Assembly: GCA_901457705.2 (NCBI GenBank)
Contig: LR590083.2
Span: forward strand, 2,046,597 to 2,110,596
Length of the DNA stretch: 64,000 nucleotides
From: Beijerinckiaceae bacterium RH AL1
GTDB taxonomy: Bacteria > Pseudomonadota > Alphaproteobacteria > Rhizobiales > Beijerinckiaceae
Direction: 5' to 3'
The notes below the pieces were generated by a model. It was not told the DNA's origin. It made no database searches and saw only the letters and a program-made list of their open reading frames with translations. Shown here in pieces: positions 9,145 to 18,037 of this stretch. The position numbers and the translations under genes are program-made. The first letter of the stretch is position 1. Each line of letters begins with the position of its first letter.

Positions 9145-9183
9145 GTCATGCCGGCTTACCGAATAGAATGAGGCCATCACAGC

Positions 9184-10044
9184 ATGACCCGAGAGCCCCA
9201 CGATACCTTCGTCACGCCCGCCTGGCTCGCCGCGCGCCTCGACGACCCAAAGGTTGTTGCGCTCGACGCGAGCTTCTACCTGCCGGACGAAGGGAAGGAT
9301 GCGGATGCCCTCTTCGCCGAGGCGCACATCCCCGGCGCGGTGCGCTTCGACGTCGACAAGATCGCCGACCGCTCGGTCTCGCTGCCGCACATGCTGCCGA
9401 ACGCCGCGACCTTCGGCGAGATGGCCGGCGCGCTCGGCCTCGACGAGACGATGACGCTCGTCGTCTATGACGCGACCGACCTCATCGGGGGCGCCCGCGC
9501 CTGGTGGATGCTCGAGCACTACGGGGCTGCCGACGTCCGCATTCTTGAGGGCGGCTTCAAGGCCTGGCTCGCCAGCGACTATCCGACGGAGAGCGGCGAG
9601 AGCCGGCGCGCGCCGACGCGCTTTGCCGCCTCCTACGATGCCTCGCATGTGGTGACGGCGGATCGCGTGCTGGCGGCGAGCGCCACTGGGTCGGCGCAGA
9701 TCGTCGACGCGCGCGCCGCGGCCCGCTTTGCTGGCACGGTGCCGGAGCCGCGTGCCGGCCTGCGCTCAGGGCACATCCCCGGCGCGCGCAACGTGCCGTG
9801 GCGCGAGCTTGTCGACGAGGGTGGCCGGCTGCGGCCGGCGCCGGAGCTTGCCGCCGCCTTCGAAAAGGCCGGCGTCGCGCTCGACCGGCCGGTCATCACG
9901 TCGTGCGGCTCGGGCGTCTCGGCCTGCATCCTGCTGCTCGGCCTCGAGCAGCTCGGCAAGCGCGACGGCTTTCTCTACGACGGCTCGTGGTCCGAATGGG
10001 GGGCGCGCGACGACCTGCCGATCGAGACCGGCCCCTCTAAGTGA
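9184..10044 (+). CDS. sseA: 3-mercaptopyruvate sulfurtransferase
   Basis: Protein of 286 aa with two rhodanese domains. The N-terminal domain is inactive (DATDLIGGARAWWMLEHYG in place of the catalytic loop). The C-terminal one carries the nucleophile Cys ~241 in the loop CGSGVSAC. The sequence CGSGV(S/T)A is typical of mercaptopyruvate sulfurtransferases, whereas thiosulfate-specific rhodaneses usually have CRKGVT-type loops. It moves sulfur from 3-mercaptopyruvate to cyanide or thiols. It lies just after cysK and is probably co-transcribed. Confidence 0.88.
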   Translation: MTREPHDTFVTPAWLAARLDDPKVVALDASFYLPDEGKDADALFAEAHIPGAVRFDVDKIADRSVSLPHMLPNAATFGEMAGALGLDETMTLVVYDATDLIGGARAWWMLEHYGAADVRILEGGFKAWLASDYPTESGESRRAPTRFAASYDASHVVTADRVLAASATGSAQIVDARAAARFAGTVPEPRAGLRSGHIPGARNVPWRELVDEGGRLRPAPELAAAFEKAGVALDRPVITSCGSGVSACILLLGLEQLGKRDGFLYDGSWSEWGARDDLPIETGPSK

Positions 10045-10102
10045 ATCGTTAACCCACTGCCCCGCGGCACACCTCTCGCGTGTGCTTCTTTTCGTGACGC
10101 GA

Positions 10103-10117
10103 TGGCACGTCTGGTGC
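10103..10117 (+). promoter_or_regulatory. Sigma54 (RpoN) -24/-12 promoter of glnB
   Basis: TGGCACG followed by four bases and GTGCT. The GG (10104-10105) and GC (10116-10117) are separated by exactly ten bases, as sigma54 requires, and the -24 element is a perfect match. It lies 58 bp before the glnB start. NtrC-activated sigma54 promoters are usual for rhizobial glnB; an NtrC enhancer was not mapped here. Confidence 0.75.
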
Positions 10118-10120
10118 TAA

Positions 10121-10513
<393 letters not shown>

Positions 10514-10594
10514 AGGCGCGGCGGCCCCCTCGCCGCCGTCCACCTCCCGCGCAATGCACGGCGGCGCAGCGCCGTCGCTCCGGTGCGAGGCCCC

Positions 10595-11524
10595 ATGAGC
10601 CACCTCGCGAACGCGGTCGCCGAGATCGCCGACGAGATGCGGGCGCGGCCCGACCGCGGCACCGTCGCGAGCTACATCCCCGAGCTGGCGCGCGCCGACG
10701 CGAATGCCTTCGGGATCGCGGTCGTCGCTGCCGACGGGCAAGTCGCGGCGGCCGGCGATGCCGACGTCCCCTTTTCCGTCCAGAGCATCACCAAGGTCTT
10801 CACGTTGACGCTCGCCCTCGGGATGGTCGGCGACAAGCTGTGGGAGCGCGTCGGCCGAGAGCCCTCGGGCAACCCGTTCAACTCGATCGTTCAGCTCGAG
10901 CTCGAGCGCGGCGTCCCGCGCAATCCCTTCATCAACGCCGGCGCGATCGCCGTCACCGACGTGATCCTGTCAGGGCACAAGCCCAGCGAGGCGCTGGGCC
11001 AGCTCCTCGATCTCGTGCGCGACCTCGCCGAGGACCCCACGATCGCGATCGACGAGGCGGTGGCGGCGTCGGAGAAGCGCACCGGCTTTAGGAATGCGGC
11101 GCTCGCCAACTTCATGAAGGCCTTCGGCGTGCTGCAGCACCCGGTCGACCACGTGCTCGGCGTCTACTTTCACCACTGCGCGATCGCCATGAGCTGCCGC
11201 CAGCTCGCGATGGCCGGGCGCTACCTCGCGCACGGCGGCATCAACCCGTCGACCGGGCTCGCCGTCGTCTCGCCGGGCCGCGCGCGCCGCATCAACGCGG
11301 TGATGCTCACCTGCGGCCACTACGACGGCTCCGGCGAGTTCGCCTACCGGGTCGGCTTGCCGGGAAAGAGTGGGGTCGGCGGCGGGATCCTGGCGGTGGC
11401 GCCCGGCAAGGCCTCGATCGCCGTGTGGTCGCCGGGCCTCGACGAGGCGGGCAACTCGCATCTCGGCCGGCTGGCGCTGGAGCGGCTCACGATGCGGATG
11501 GGCTGGTCTGTGTTCGGGACGTAG
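10595..11524 (+). CDS. glsA: Glutaminase A
   Basis: Protein of 309 aa, the normal size for bacterial glutaminases of the serine beta-lactamase fold. The catalytic SxxK is S64-I-T-K67 in [10 protein letters not shown]. Other family blocks are [22 protein letters not shown] and [12 protein letters not shown]. It hydrolyses glutamine to glutamate and ammonia. It lies 81 bp after glnB on the same strand and may be read from the same sigma54 promoter. A glutaminase under PII/NtrC-linked control beside two glutamine synthetases implies a potential futile cycle that must be regulated. Confidence 0.9.
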   Translation: MSHLANAVAEIADEMRARPDRGTVASYIPELARADANAFGIAVVAADGQVAAAGDADVPFSVQSITKVFTLTLALGMVGDKLWERVGREPSGNPFNSIVQLELERGVPRNPFINAGAIAVTDVILSGHKPSEALGQLLDLVRDLAEDPTIAIDEAVAASEKRTGFRNAALANFMKAFGVLQHPVDHVLGVYFHHCAIAMSCRQLAMAGRYLAHGGINPSTGLAVVSPGRARRINAVMLTCGHYDGSGEFAYRVGLPGKSGVGGGILAVAPGKASIAVWSPGLDEAGNSHLGRLALERLTMRMGWSVFGT

Positions 11525-11537
11525 GCCTCCAAACGAA

Positions 11538-11566
11538 AGGGCGCGAGACCGAAGCCTCGCGCCCTA
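11538..11566 (-). terminator. Rho-independent terminator of glnII, shared with the convergent glsA
   Basis: Ten-base stem AGGGCGCGAG / CTCGCGCCCT with an 8-base loop. On the minus strand it runs into TTTCGTTT, 27 bp after the glnII stop. On the plus strand the stem is not followed by a T tract, so it mainly serves glnII. Confidence 0.65.
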
Positions 11567-11592
11567 TAGAATTCAAGCCTCGACGGCTAGCT

Positions 11593-12630
11593 TCAGGCGG
11601 CGGCCCTGGCGCCTTCCTTCGGCACGGAGGCGATCGTCTTCAGGACCTGCGAGGCGATCTGGTAGGGGTCGCCTTCGGAGTTCGGACGGCGATCCTCGAG
11701 ATAGCCCTTGTAGCCATTGTTGACGAACGAATGGGGCACGCGGATCGAGGCGCCGCGGTCCGCGATGCCGTACGAGAACTCGTGGATCGAAGCGGTCTCA
11801 TGCTTGCCGGTGAGGCGCATCTCGTTGTGCGGGCCATAGACGGCGATATGGTCCTCGCGGGCCATCTCGAACGCCTTCATCAGCGCCTCGAAATACTCCT
11901 TGCCGCCGACGGTGCGCATGTACTCGGTCGAGAAGTTGCAGTGCATGCCCGAGCCGTTCCAGTCCGTGTCGCCGAGCGGCTTGCAGTGGTAGTTGATGTC
12001 GATGCCGTAGCCCTCGCAGAGGCGCTGCATGATGTAGCGGGCGACCCACATCTCGTCGGCAGCCTTCTTGGAGCCCTTGCCGAAGATCTGGAACTCCCAC
12101 TGGCCCTTCGCCACCTCGGCGTTGATGCCCTCGTGGTTGATTCCGGCGGCGAGGCAGAGGTCGAGGTGCTCCTCGACGATCTTGCGGGCGACGCTGCCGA
12201 CGTTCGAGTAGCCGACGCCGGTGTAGTACATGCCCTGCGGCGCCGGGTAGCCCTCTGCCGGGAAGCCCAGCGGGCGGCCGTCCTTGTAGAAGAAATACTC
12301 CTGCTCGAAGCCGAACCAGGCGCCGTCGTCGTCGAGGATGGTGGCGCGCTTGTTCGAAGGATGCGGGGTCTTGCCGTCCGGCATCATGACTTCGCACATC
12401 ACGAGCACGCCGTTGGTGCGCGTCGCGTCCGGGAAATGGCGGACCGGCTTCAGGAAGCAATCGGAGCTGCCGCCCTCGGCCTGCTTCGTCGAGGAGCCGT
12501 CGAAGCCCCACATCGGCAGCTGCTCGAGCGTCGGAAAGCTCTCGAACTCCTTGATCTGGGTCTTGCCGCGCAGGTTCGGCGTGGGCTCGTAGCCGTCGAG
12601 CCAGAGGTACTCGAGCTTGTATTTCGTCAT
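11593..12630 (-). CDS. glnII: Glutamine synthetase type II (eukaryote-like GSII)
   Basis: Protein of 345 aa, the GSII length (GSI is ~470). It begins MTKYKLEYLWLDG, as rhizobial GlnII proteins do. It contains WGFDGSSTKQAEG, EQEYFF, the ATP-binding NYHCKPLGDTDWNGSGMH and HNEMRLTGKHETAS. It joins glutamate and ammonia to glutamine and, unlike GlnA, is not adenylylated. In rhizobia glnII is transcribed under nitrogen limitation from an NtrC/sigma54 promoter, and a matching -24/-12 site lies upstream at 12706-12722. It is convergent with glsA and divergent from glnA. Confidence 0.93.
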   Translation of the reverse strand: MTKYKLEYLWLDGYEPTPNLRGKTQIKEFESFPTLEQLPMWGFDGSSTKQAEGGSSDCFLKPVRHFPDATRTNGVLVMCEVMMPDGKTPHPSNKRATILDDDGAWFGFEQEYFFYKDGRPLGFPAEGYPAPQGMYYTGVGYSNVGSVARKIVEEHLDLCLAAGINHEGINAEVAKGQWEFQIFGKGSKKAADEMWVARYIMQRLCEGYGIDINYHCKPLGDTDWNGSGMHCNFSTEYMRTVGGKEYFEALMKAFEMAREDHIAVYGPHNEMRLTGKHETASIHEFSYGIADRGASIRVPHSFVNNGYKGYLEDRRPNSEGDPYQIASQVLKTIASVPKEGARAAA

Positions 12631-12705
12631 TCAGAATCTCGCTCTTCAGAAGAAGCACACGTTCCCGCTCGGGGCGGCGGCCACCCTCTGCGGACCACCG
12701 CGTGG

Positions 12706-12722
12706 AAGCATTTAACATGCCA
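12706..12722 (-). promoter_or_regulatory. Sigma54 -24/-12 promoter of glnII
   Basis: Minus-strand TGGCATG, four bases, then ATGCTT. GG and GC are ten bases apart. The predicted transcript starts roughly 65-70 bases before the glnII ATG. This is the expected control for glnII in rhizobia; NtrC sites were not identified. Confidence 0.7.
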
Positions 12723-12810
12723 TGAAAGCAGGCAGTTCGCCTGACGATCGCGTGAGAAATGCCATCGTCGCTTCCGCGCGAAGATGCCGGACCAAGGCGG
12801 CCGGGACGGG

Positions 12811-12826
12811 TGGAAAGAGCGTCGCT
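12811..12826 (+). promoter_or_regulatory. Weak sigma54-like site before glnA
   Basis: TGGAAAG, four bases, TCGCT keeps the GG-N10-GC frame 60 bp before glnA but has three mismatches to consensus. In rhizobia glnA is often mainly sigma70-driven, so this may be chance. Confidence 0.3.
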
Positions 12827-12887
12827 CTGCCGCTATCAGTGGCGCCGCCGAAGCCTCTCAGAGGGCCGGCCTATCGAGGAGACGTCC

Positions 12888-14297
12888 ATGAAAAGCGCAG
12901 CCGAGGTCCTGAAAGCCATCAAGGACAACGACATCAAGTACGTCGACCTGCGCTTCACCGACATTCGCGGCAAGTGGCAGCATGTCACCTTCGACCAGTC
13001 GATTATCGACGAGGAGGTCTTCTCCGACGGCACCATGTTCGACGGGTCGTCGATCGCCGGCTGGAAGGCCATCAACGAGTCCGACATGACGCTGATGCCG
13101 GACCCGACGACGGCCGTCATGGACCCGTTCTTCGCGGCGCCGACGCTGTCGATCGTGTGCGACGTGCTCGAGCCGTCGACGGGCGAGCCCTACGGCCGCG
13201 ACCCGCGCGGCATCGCCCGCAAGGCCGAGGCCTATGCCGCCGCCGCCGGCATCGGCGACGCGGTCTACTTCGGCCCCGAGGCGGAATTCTTCGTCTTCGA
13301 CGACGTGCGCTTCTCGACGAACCCCTACGACACCGGCTTCGTGCTCGATTCGACCGAGCTGCCGACGAACTCCGACACACCTTACGAGGGCGGCAACCTC
13401 GGTCACCGCATCCGCACCAAGGGCGGCTACTTCCCGGTGCCGCCGATGGACTCGGCGCAGGACATGCGCGGCGAGATGCTGGCGGCGATGGCCGCGATGG
13501 GCGCCAAGGTGGAGAAGCACCACCACGAGGTGGCCTCGGCCCAGCACGAGCTCGGCCTCAAGTTCGGCCCGCTCACCCAGATGGCCGACCATATGCAGGT
13601 CTACAAGTACTGCATCCACCAGGTCGCGCAGAGCTACGGCAAGACGGCCACCTTCATGCCGAAGCCAGTGTACGGCGACAACGGCTCGGGCATGCACGTG
13701 CACCAGTCGATCTGGAAGGGCGGCAAGCCGCTGTTCGCCGGCGACAAGTACGCCGACCTGTCGCAGGAGTGCCTGTGGTACATCGGCGGCATCATCAAGC
13801 ACGCCAAGACGCTGAACGCGTTCACGAATCCCTCGACGAACTCGTACAAGCGCCTGGTTCCGGGCTTCGAGGCGCCGGTGCTGCTCGCCTATTCGGCGCG
13901 CAACCGCTCGGCCTCGTGCCGCATCCCCTACACGACGAACCCCAAGGCCAAGCGCCTCGAGGTCCGCTTCCCCGACCCCATGGCCAACCCGTACCTCGCC
14001 TTCACGGCGATGCTGATGGCGGGCCTCGACGGCATCAAGAACAAGATCGATCCCGGCGAGCCGATGGACAAGGATCTCTACGAGCTGCCGAAGGCCGAGC
14101 TGAAGAACATCCCGACCGTCTGCGGCTCGCTGCGCGAGGCGCTGAACAGCCTCGAGGCCGACCATAGCTTCCTGCTCGCCGGCGACGTGTTCACGAAGGA
14201 CTTCATCGAGAGCTACATCGAGCTGAAGTTCGCCGACGTGCTGCGCGTCGACATGACCCCGCACCCCGTCGAGTTCGAGATGTACTACTCGTACTGA
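12888..14297 (+). CDS. glnA: Glutamine synthetase type I
   Basis: Protein of 469 aa, dodecameric GSI. The beta-grasp N-terminus has [13 protein letters not shown]. The active-site blocks are [49 protein letters not shown] and NRSASCRIP. The adenylylation tyrosine is about Y398 in DLYELPK, so activity should be tuned by GlnE under PII control. The start ATG at 12888 follows GAGGAGA. It is divergent from glnII with a 257-bp shared region. Together with glnB and glsA the segment is a compact glutamine-control locus. Confidence 0.95.
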   Translation: MKSAAEVLKAIKDNDIKYVDLRFTDIRGKWQHVTFDQSIIDEEVFSDGTMFDGSSIAGWKAINESDMTLMPDPTTAVMDPFFAAPTLSIVCDVLEPSTGEPYGRDPRGIARKAEAYAAAAGIGDAVYFGPEAEFFVFDDVRFSTNPYDTGFVLDSTELPTNSDTPYEGGNLGHRIRTKGGYFPVPPMDSAQDMRGEMLAAMAAMGAKVEKHHHEVASAQHELGLKFGPLTQMADHMQVYKYCIHQVAQSYGKTATFMPKPVYGDNGSGMHVHQSIWKGGKPLFAGDKYADLSQECLWYIGGIIKHAKTLNAFTNPSTNSYKRLVPGFEAPVLLAYSARNRSASCRIPYTTNPKAKRLEVRFPDPMANPYLAFTAMLMAGLDGIKNKIDPGEPMDKDLYELPKAELKNIPTVCGSLREALNSLEADHSFLLAGDVFTKDFIESYIELKFADVLRVDMTPHPVEFEMYYSY

Positions 14298-14309
14298 CCG
14301 AAACCGAGG

Positions 14310-14356
14310 CGCCGGCGGCAGCGTGCCTAATTCTCAGGCTGCGCCGCCGCCGTTTT
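14310..14356 (+). terminator. Probable glnA terminator
   Basis: An imperfect GC-rich inverted repeat (GGCGGCAGC ... GCGCCGCC) lies shortly after the glnA stop and is followed by CGCCGTTTT. Stem pairing was judged by eye and includes mismatches. Confidence 0.45.
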
Positions 14357-14376
14357 AGGCAAGGAGATGCTTTCGG

Positions 14377-15669
14377 CTAGGCGGTCGTCGTCGCCCAATT
14401 CTTAGGCTTATGCGCCCGAAAAGGCGCCATCTCCGCCTGCGGGGCGCGCGCGAGCACTTCCTCGTAAAGCGCGGTGATGCGGCCGACGTGGCGATCGAGC
14501 GTCAGCGGATCGCGCCAGTAGGCTTCGTAGGCCGCCTTCGACATCGCCGCGACCGTGGCGTCGTCGCGCAGCCTGATCAGGGCGCGGGCGAGATCGTCGC
14601 TGTCGTCGCTCCTGAACCACAGGCCCGTAACCCCCTCTCCGACCTCCTCGCGGCCGGCACAGGCGTCGCTGACCACGATGGGCACGCCAAGCCCCTTTGC
14701 CTCGAGCACGGTGAGCGGCTGGCCCTCGTACCAGAGCGACGGGAAGACGAGCGCACGCGCGGCCCGCATGGCGGCCTGAACGCCCGCGGCGTCCTTCCAG
14801 CCGAGAAGGCGCGCCTCGGGATAGCGCGCGGCGATCTCAGCCGCGATCGGGCCGTCGCCGACATAGGTCGGGCGCAGGGCCGCCTTGCGAGCTGCCTCGG
14901 CGAAGACAAAGGCGCCTTTCTCCGGCGACAGGCGCCCGACGAAGATGATGTCGCCCGCCGTCGGGTCGAGCTTGGGACCGAGGTCGGGCACCGAGACCGG
15001 GTTGTCGATGCGGTGCAGGCGGGCGCCTTCGGGCACCAGCGGCGCGACGATGTCCTGCTGGAAGTCCGAGATCGTGATGTAGTCTGCGAAGACCTCGGGC
15101 AGATGCGCGACGTGCTTGGCGACGGTCAGGCGCACGTTGCGCCACACCTTCCGCGCGGCGGTGCGGGAGTCGCAGTTCGTTGTCCAGCAGGCGGCTGAGA
15201 GCGGCTTCAGCTTGCAGACGTGGTGATGCTGATAGTTGTAGAAGCCGCCGTTCGGGCAGAACTGGAAGTACTCGTGGATCGTGTAGACCGCGGGCAGGCC
15301 GGAGCGGACGATCGGGCCGGCGATCGACGGCGACAGCGCCTTCGCCCAGCCGTGCACGTGGACGATCGTGCGCTCGCGCGGCAGCGACGCGAGCAGCTCG
15401 CCGAGCGCCTTGGCGGCCGGCACGTTCCACACGCCCTGAATGGCGGCCGCGATCTTCGACGGGTTGCCGACGAGATCCTTCTGGTCGAGACAGATGGTCT
15501 CGATGCCGTGCGCCTCGAGCTGCGGCGAGACCGGGCCGGCGGCGGCGAAGACGATGGGGCGATGGCCCTGATGCTTCAGGCCGACCGCGGAGTCGAAGGC
15601 CACCTTGGCCTGGCCGCCGGTGATTGCCGCATGGTCGAAGCAGATGACGACGGTGAGCGGCTCGGTCAT
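14377..15669 (-). CDS. Glycosyltransferase family 4 (GT-B fold)
   Basis: Protein of 430 aa from the ATG at 15669. The N-terminal acceptor domain includes DHAAITGGQAKVAFD. The C-terminal donor domain has VGRLSPEKGAFVFAEA, YVGDGP, then FPSLWYEGQPLTVLEAKGLGVPIVVSD, a typical GT4 EX7E-like region. A stretch rich in His and Cys (FCPNGGFYNYQHHHVCK ... CDSRTAARK) occurs in GT4 enzymes of surface polysaccharide synthesis. It probably adds a sugar from a nucleotide donor to a lipid-linked or polysaccharide acceptor. No other polysaccharide genes are adjacent, so the product is unknown. Confidence 0.83.
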   Translation of the reverse strand: MTEPLTVVICFDHAAITGGQAKVAFDSAVGLKHQGHRPIVFAAAGPVSPQLEAHGIETICLDQKDLVGNPSKIAAAIQGVWNVPAAKALGELLASLPRERTIVHVHGWAKALSPSIAGPIVRSGLPAVYTIHEYFQFCPNGGFYNYQHHHVCKLKPLSAACWTTNCDSRTAARKVWRNVRLTVAKHVAHLPEVFADYITISDFQQDIVAPLVPEGARLHRIDNPVSVPDLGPKLDPTAGDIIFVGRLSPEKGAFVFAEAARKAALRPTYVGDGPIAAEIAARYPEARLLGWKDAAGVQAAMRAARALVFPSLWYEGQPLTVLEAKGLGVPIVVSDACAGREEVGEGVTGLWFRSDDSDDLARALIRLRDDATVAAMSKAAYEAYWRDPLTLDRHVGRITALYEEVLARAPQAEMAPFRAHKPKNWATTTA

Positions 15670-15851
15670 GCCACAGTGACTCATGCGCAATGATGGTAGG
15701 ACAGTGTGTCGGACGCAGCGTTAATCTTCGGTTAGTCCATGCCGACCCGGCGACGCAGAGCAACGTGACACGGCCATGTTTATGGTATGTTCCAGAGCGG
15801 TGAGTCGAGCAAACCCCTTCACGACGAGACGATAAAAGGCTACCGGCGGAC

Positions 15852-17870
15852 ATGGCCAACAGTCGCGATCTCTTCGGTGCCGCCGCGCGCAAGGCGCCTG
15901 CTGCCCCGCGTGCCGAAAAGCCCGCGGCCTCTGCCGAGGACGGCTACACCGCCGCCTCGATCGAGGTGCTGGAGGGCCTGGAGCCGGTGCGTCGGCGCCC
16001 CGGCATGTTCATCGGCGGCACGGACGAGGCCGCGCTGCACCACCTCTTCGCCGAGGTCATCGACAACTCGATGGACGAGGCGGTGGCCGGCCACGCGACC
16101 TTCATCGACGTGGTGCTCGAGGCCGACGGCTACGTGACCGTGACCGACAACGGCCGCGGCATGCCGGTCGACCCGCATCCGAAGTTCAAGGACAAGTCGA
16201 CGGTCGAGGTCATCATGACCGTCCTGCACGCCGGCGGAAAGTTCGACTCCGGCGCCTACCAGACCTCCGGCGGCCTGCACGGCGTCGGCGTCTCGGTCGT
16301 CAACGCGCTCTCCGAGCATCTCGAGGTCGAGGTGGCGCGCGGCCAGACGCTCTATCGCCAGTCGTTCTCGCGCGGCCTGCCGATGAGCGAGCTGCAGACC
16401 GTCGGGAAGGTCTCTAACCGCCGTGGCACCAAGGTCCGCTTCAAGCCCGACCCGCTGATCTTCGGACCCGAGGCTGCGCTGAAGCCGGCGCGCCTGTTTC
16501 GCATGTCGCGCTCGAAGGCCTACCTGTTCGGCGGCGTCGAGATCCGCTGGAAGAACGAGTCCGCCAGCGACGGCGGGGTGCCGCGCGAGGCGGTCTTCCA
16601 CTTCCCCGGCGGCCTCAAGGACTATCTCGCGCAGGACACCGCCGGGAAGGTGCTCGTCACCGATCAGGTGTTCACCGGCAACGTCAAGAAGCCGAACGGC
16701 CACGGCTCGATGGAATGGGCGGTCTGCTGGCTCGCCGAGGACGACGGCTTCGTCCATTCCTACTGCAACACGATTCCGACGCCGGACGGCGGCACGCACG
16801 AGGCGGGGCTGCGCGCCGCCCTGCTCCGCGGGCTGCGCGAGCATGCCGAGCGCGTCGGCCAGGCCAAGCGCGCCTCGGTGCTCACCGCCGACGACGTGAT
16901 GGTCTCCTGCGCCGCGCTGATCTCGGTGTTCTTGAAGGAGCCGGAGTTCCAGGGCCAGAACAAGGGCCGGCTGATGACGGCGGAAGCCTCGCGCCTTGTC
17001 GAAGGCTCGGTGCGCGACGCCTTCGACCACTGGCTCGCCGACTTTCCCTCGCAGGCGACGCGCCTGCTCGACTGGTCAGTGGAGCGCGCCGAGGAGCGCC
17101 TTCGCCGCCGCGCCGAGAAGGACGTCGCCCGCAAGTCGGCGACGCGAAAGCTGCGCCTGCCCGGCAAGCTCGCCGACTGCACGAACAACCAGGCGCAGGG
17201 CTCGGAGCTCTTCATCGTCGAGGGGGATTCGGCTGGCGGCTCGGCCAAGCAGGCCCGCGACCGCGCCAGCCAGGCCGTGCTGCCGCTGCGCGGCAAGATC
17301 CTCAACGTCGCCTCGGCGACGCGCGACAAGCTCGCCGCCAACCAGCAGCTCGCCGACCTGATCCAGGCGCTCGGCTGCGGGACGGGGGCCCGCTACAACG
17401 CCGCCGAGCTGCGCTACGACAAGGTCATCGTGATGACCGACGCCGACGTCGACGGCGCCCATATCGCCTCGCTGCTCATCACCTTCTTCTACCGCGAGAT
17501 GCCGAAGCTGATCGAGGACGGCCACCTCTATCTGGCGGTGCCGCCGCTCTACAAGCTGAAGCAAGGCGCGACCCACGCCTACGCCCGCGACGACCGCGAC
17601 CGCGACGCTCTCCTCAAGAAGGGCCTGCCGGGCGGCAAGGGCAAGATCGACACGCAGCGGTTCAAGGGCCTTGGCGAGATGAACGCCCAGGAGCTCAAGG
17701 AGACGACGATGGACCCGCGCAAGCGCAACCTACTGCGCGTCGAGATCCTCGAGGACGCGCGCGAGAAGACCGGCGACAGCGTCGAGCGGCTGATGGGCAA
17801 CAAGGCCGAGGCGCGCTTCACCTTCATCCAGGAGCGCGCAGCGTTCGCTGGGGAGCTGGTGGATATCTAG
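15852..17870 (+). CDS. parE: DNA topoisomerase IV subunit B
   Basis: Protein of 672 aa. The GHKL ATPase has EVLEGLEPVRRRPGMFIGG, a catalytic Glu in EVIDNSMDEA, VTDNGRGMPVD and GGLHGVGVSVVNALS. The C-terminal TOPRIM has FIVEGDSAGGSAKQARDR and VIVMTDADVDGAHI. Length and the short C-terminus fit ParE rather than GyrB. The partner ParC is not in the window. A Lys/Ala/Pro-rich N-terminal extension of about 30 residues precedes the ATPase core. With ParC it decatenates daughter chromosomes. Confidence 0.93.
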   Translation: MANSRDLFGAAARKAPAAPRAEKPAASAEDGYTAASIEVLEGLEPVRRRPGMFIGGTDEAALHHLFAEVIDNSMDEAVAGHATFIDVVLEADGYVTVTDNGRGMPVDPHPKFKDKSTVEVIMTVLHAGGKFDSGAYQTSGGLHGVGVSVVNALSEHLEVEVARGQTLYRQSFSRGLPMSELQTVGKVSNRRGTKVRFKPDPLIFGPEAALKPARLFRMSRSKAYLFGGVEIRWKNESASDGGVPREAVFHFPGGLKDYLAQDTAGKVLVTDQVFTGNVKKPNGHGSMEWAVCWLAEDDGFVHSYCNTIPTPDGGTHEAGLRAALLRGLREHAERVGQAKRASVLTADDVMVSCAALISVFLKEPEFQGQNKGRLMTAEASRLVEGSVRDAFDHWLADFPSQATRLLDWSVERAEERLRRRAEKDVARKSATRKLRLPGKLADCTNNQAQGSELFIVEGDSAGGSAKQARDRASQAVLPLRGKILNVASATRDKLAANQQLADLIQALGCGTGARYNAAELRYDKVIVMTDADVDGAHIASLLITFFYREMPKLIEDGHLYLAVPPLYKLKQGATHAYARDDRDRDALLKKGLPGGKGKIDTQRFKGLGEMNAQELKETTMDPRKRNLLRVEILEDAREKTGDSVERLMGNKAEARFTFIQERAAFAGELVDI

Positions 17871-17875
17871 CTGAT

Positions 17876-17930
17876 CCCTTCTCCCGCGTGCGGGAGAAGG
17901 TGGCCCGACGAAGTCGGGTCGGATGAGGGG
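17876..17930. repeat. Palindromic intergenic repeat, copy 1
   Basis: A short extragenic palindromic element just after parE. It has stem CTTCTCCCGC / GCGGGAGAAG, then GTGGCC, a second small hairpin CGAC-GAA-GTCG, and a GGTCGGATGAGGG tail. Elements of this type are common between genes in alphaproteobacteria. Confidence 0.75.
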
Positions 17931-17973
17931 CGATTCCACCTCTCCCCCCGACGCCGGTGAAAGCGGAAACCTC

Positions 17974-18026
17974 CCTCATCCGACCCCGCTTCGCGGGGCC
18001 ACCTTCTCCCGCAAGCGGGAGAAGGG
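17974..18026. repeat. Palindromic intergenic repeat, copy 2, inverted
   Basis: The same element as at 17876-17930 in opposite orientation: CCCTCATCCGAC, hairpin CCCGC-TTC-GCGGG, GGCCACC, then CTTCTCCCGC / GCGGGAGAAG. Loop bases differ between copies while the paired bases are kept. The pair lies between the convergent parE and valS and may act as a terminator or mRNA stabiliser. Confidence 0.75.
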
Positions 18027-18037
18027 ATGGTGCCGCC

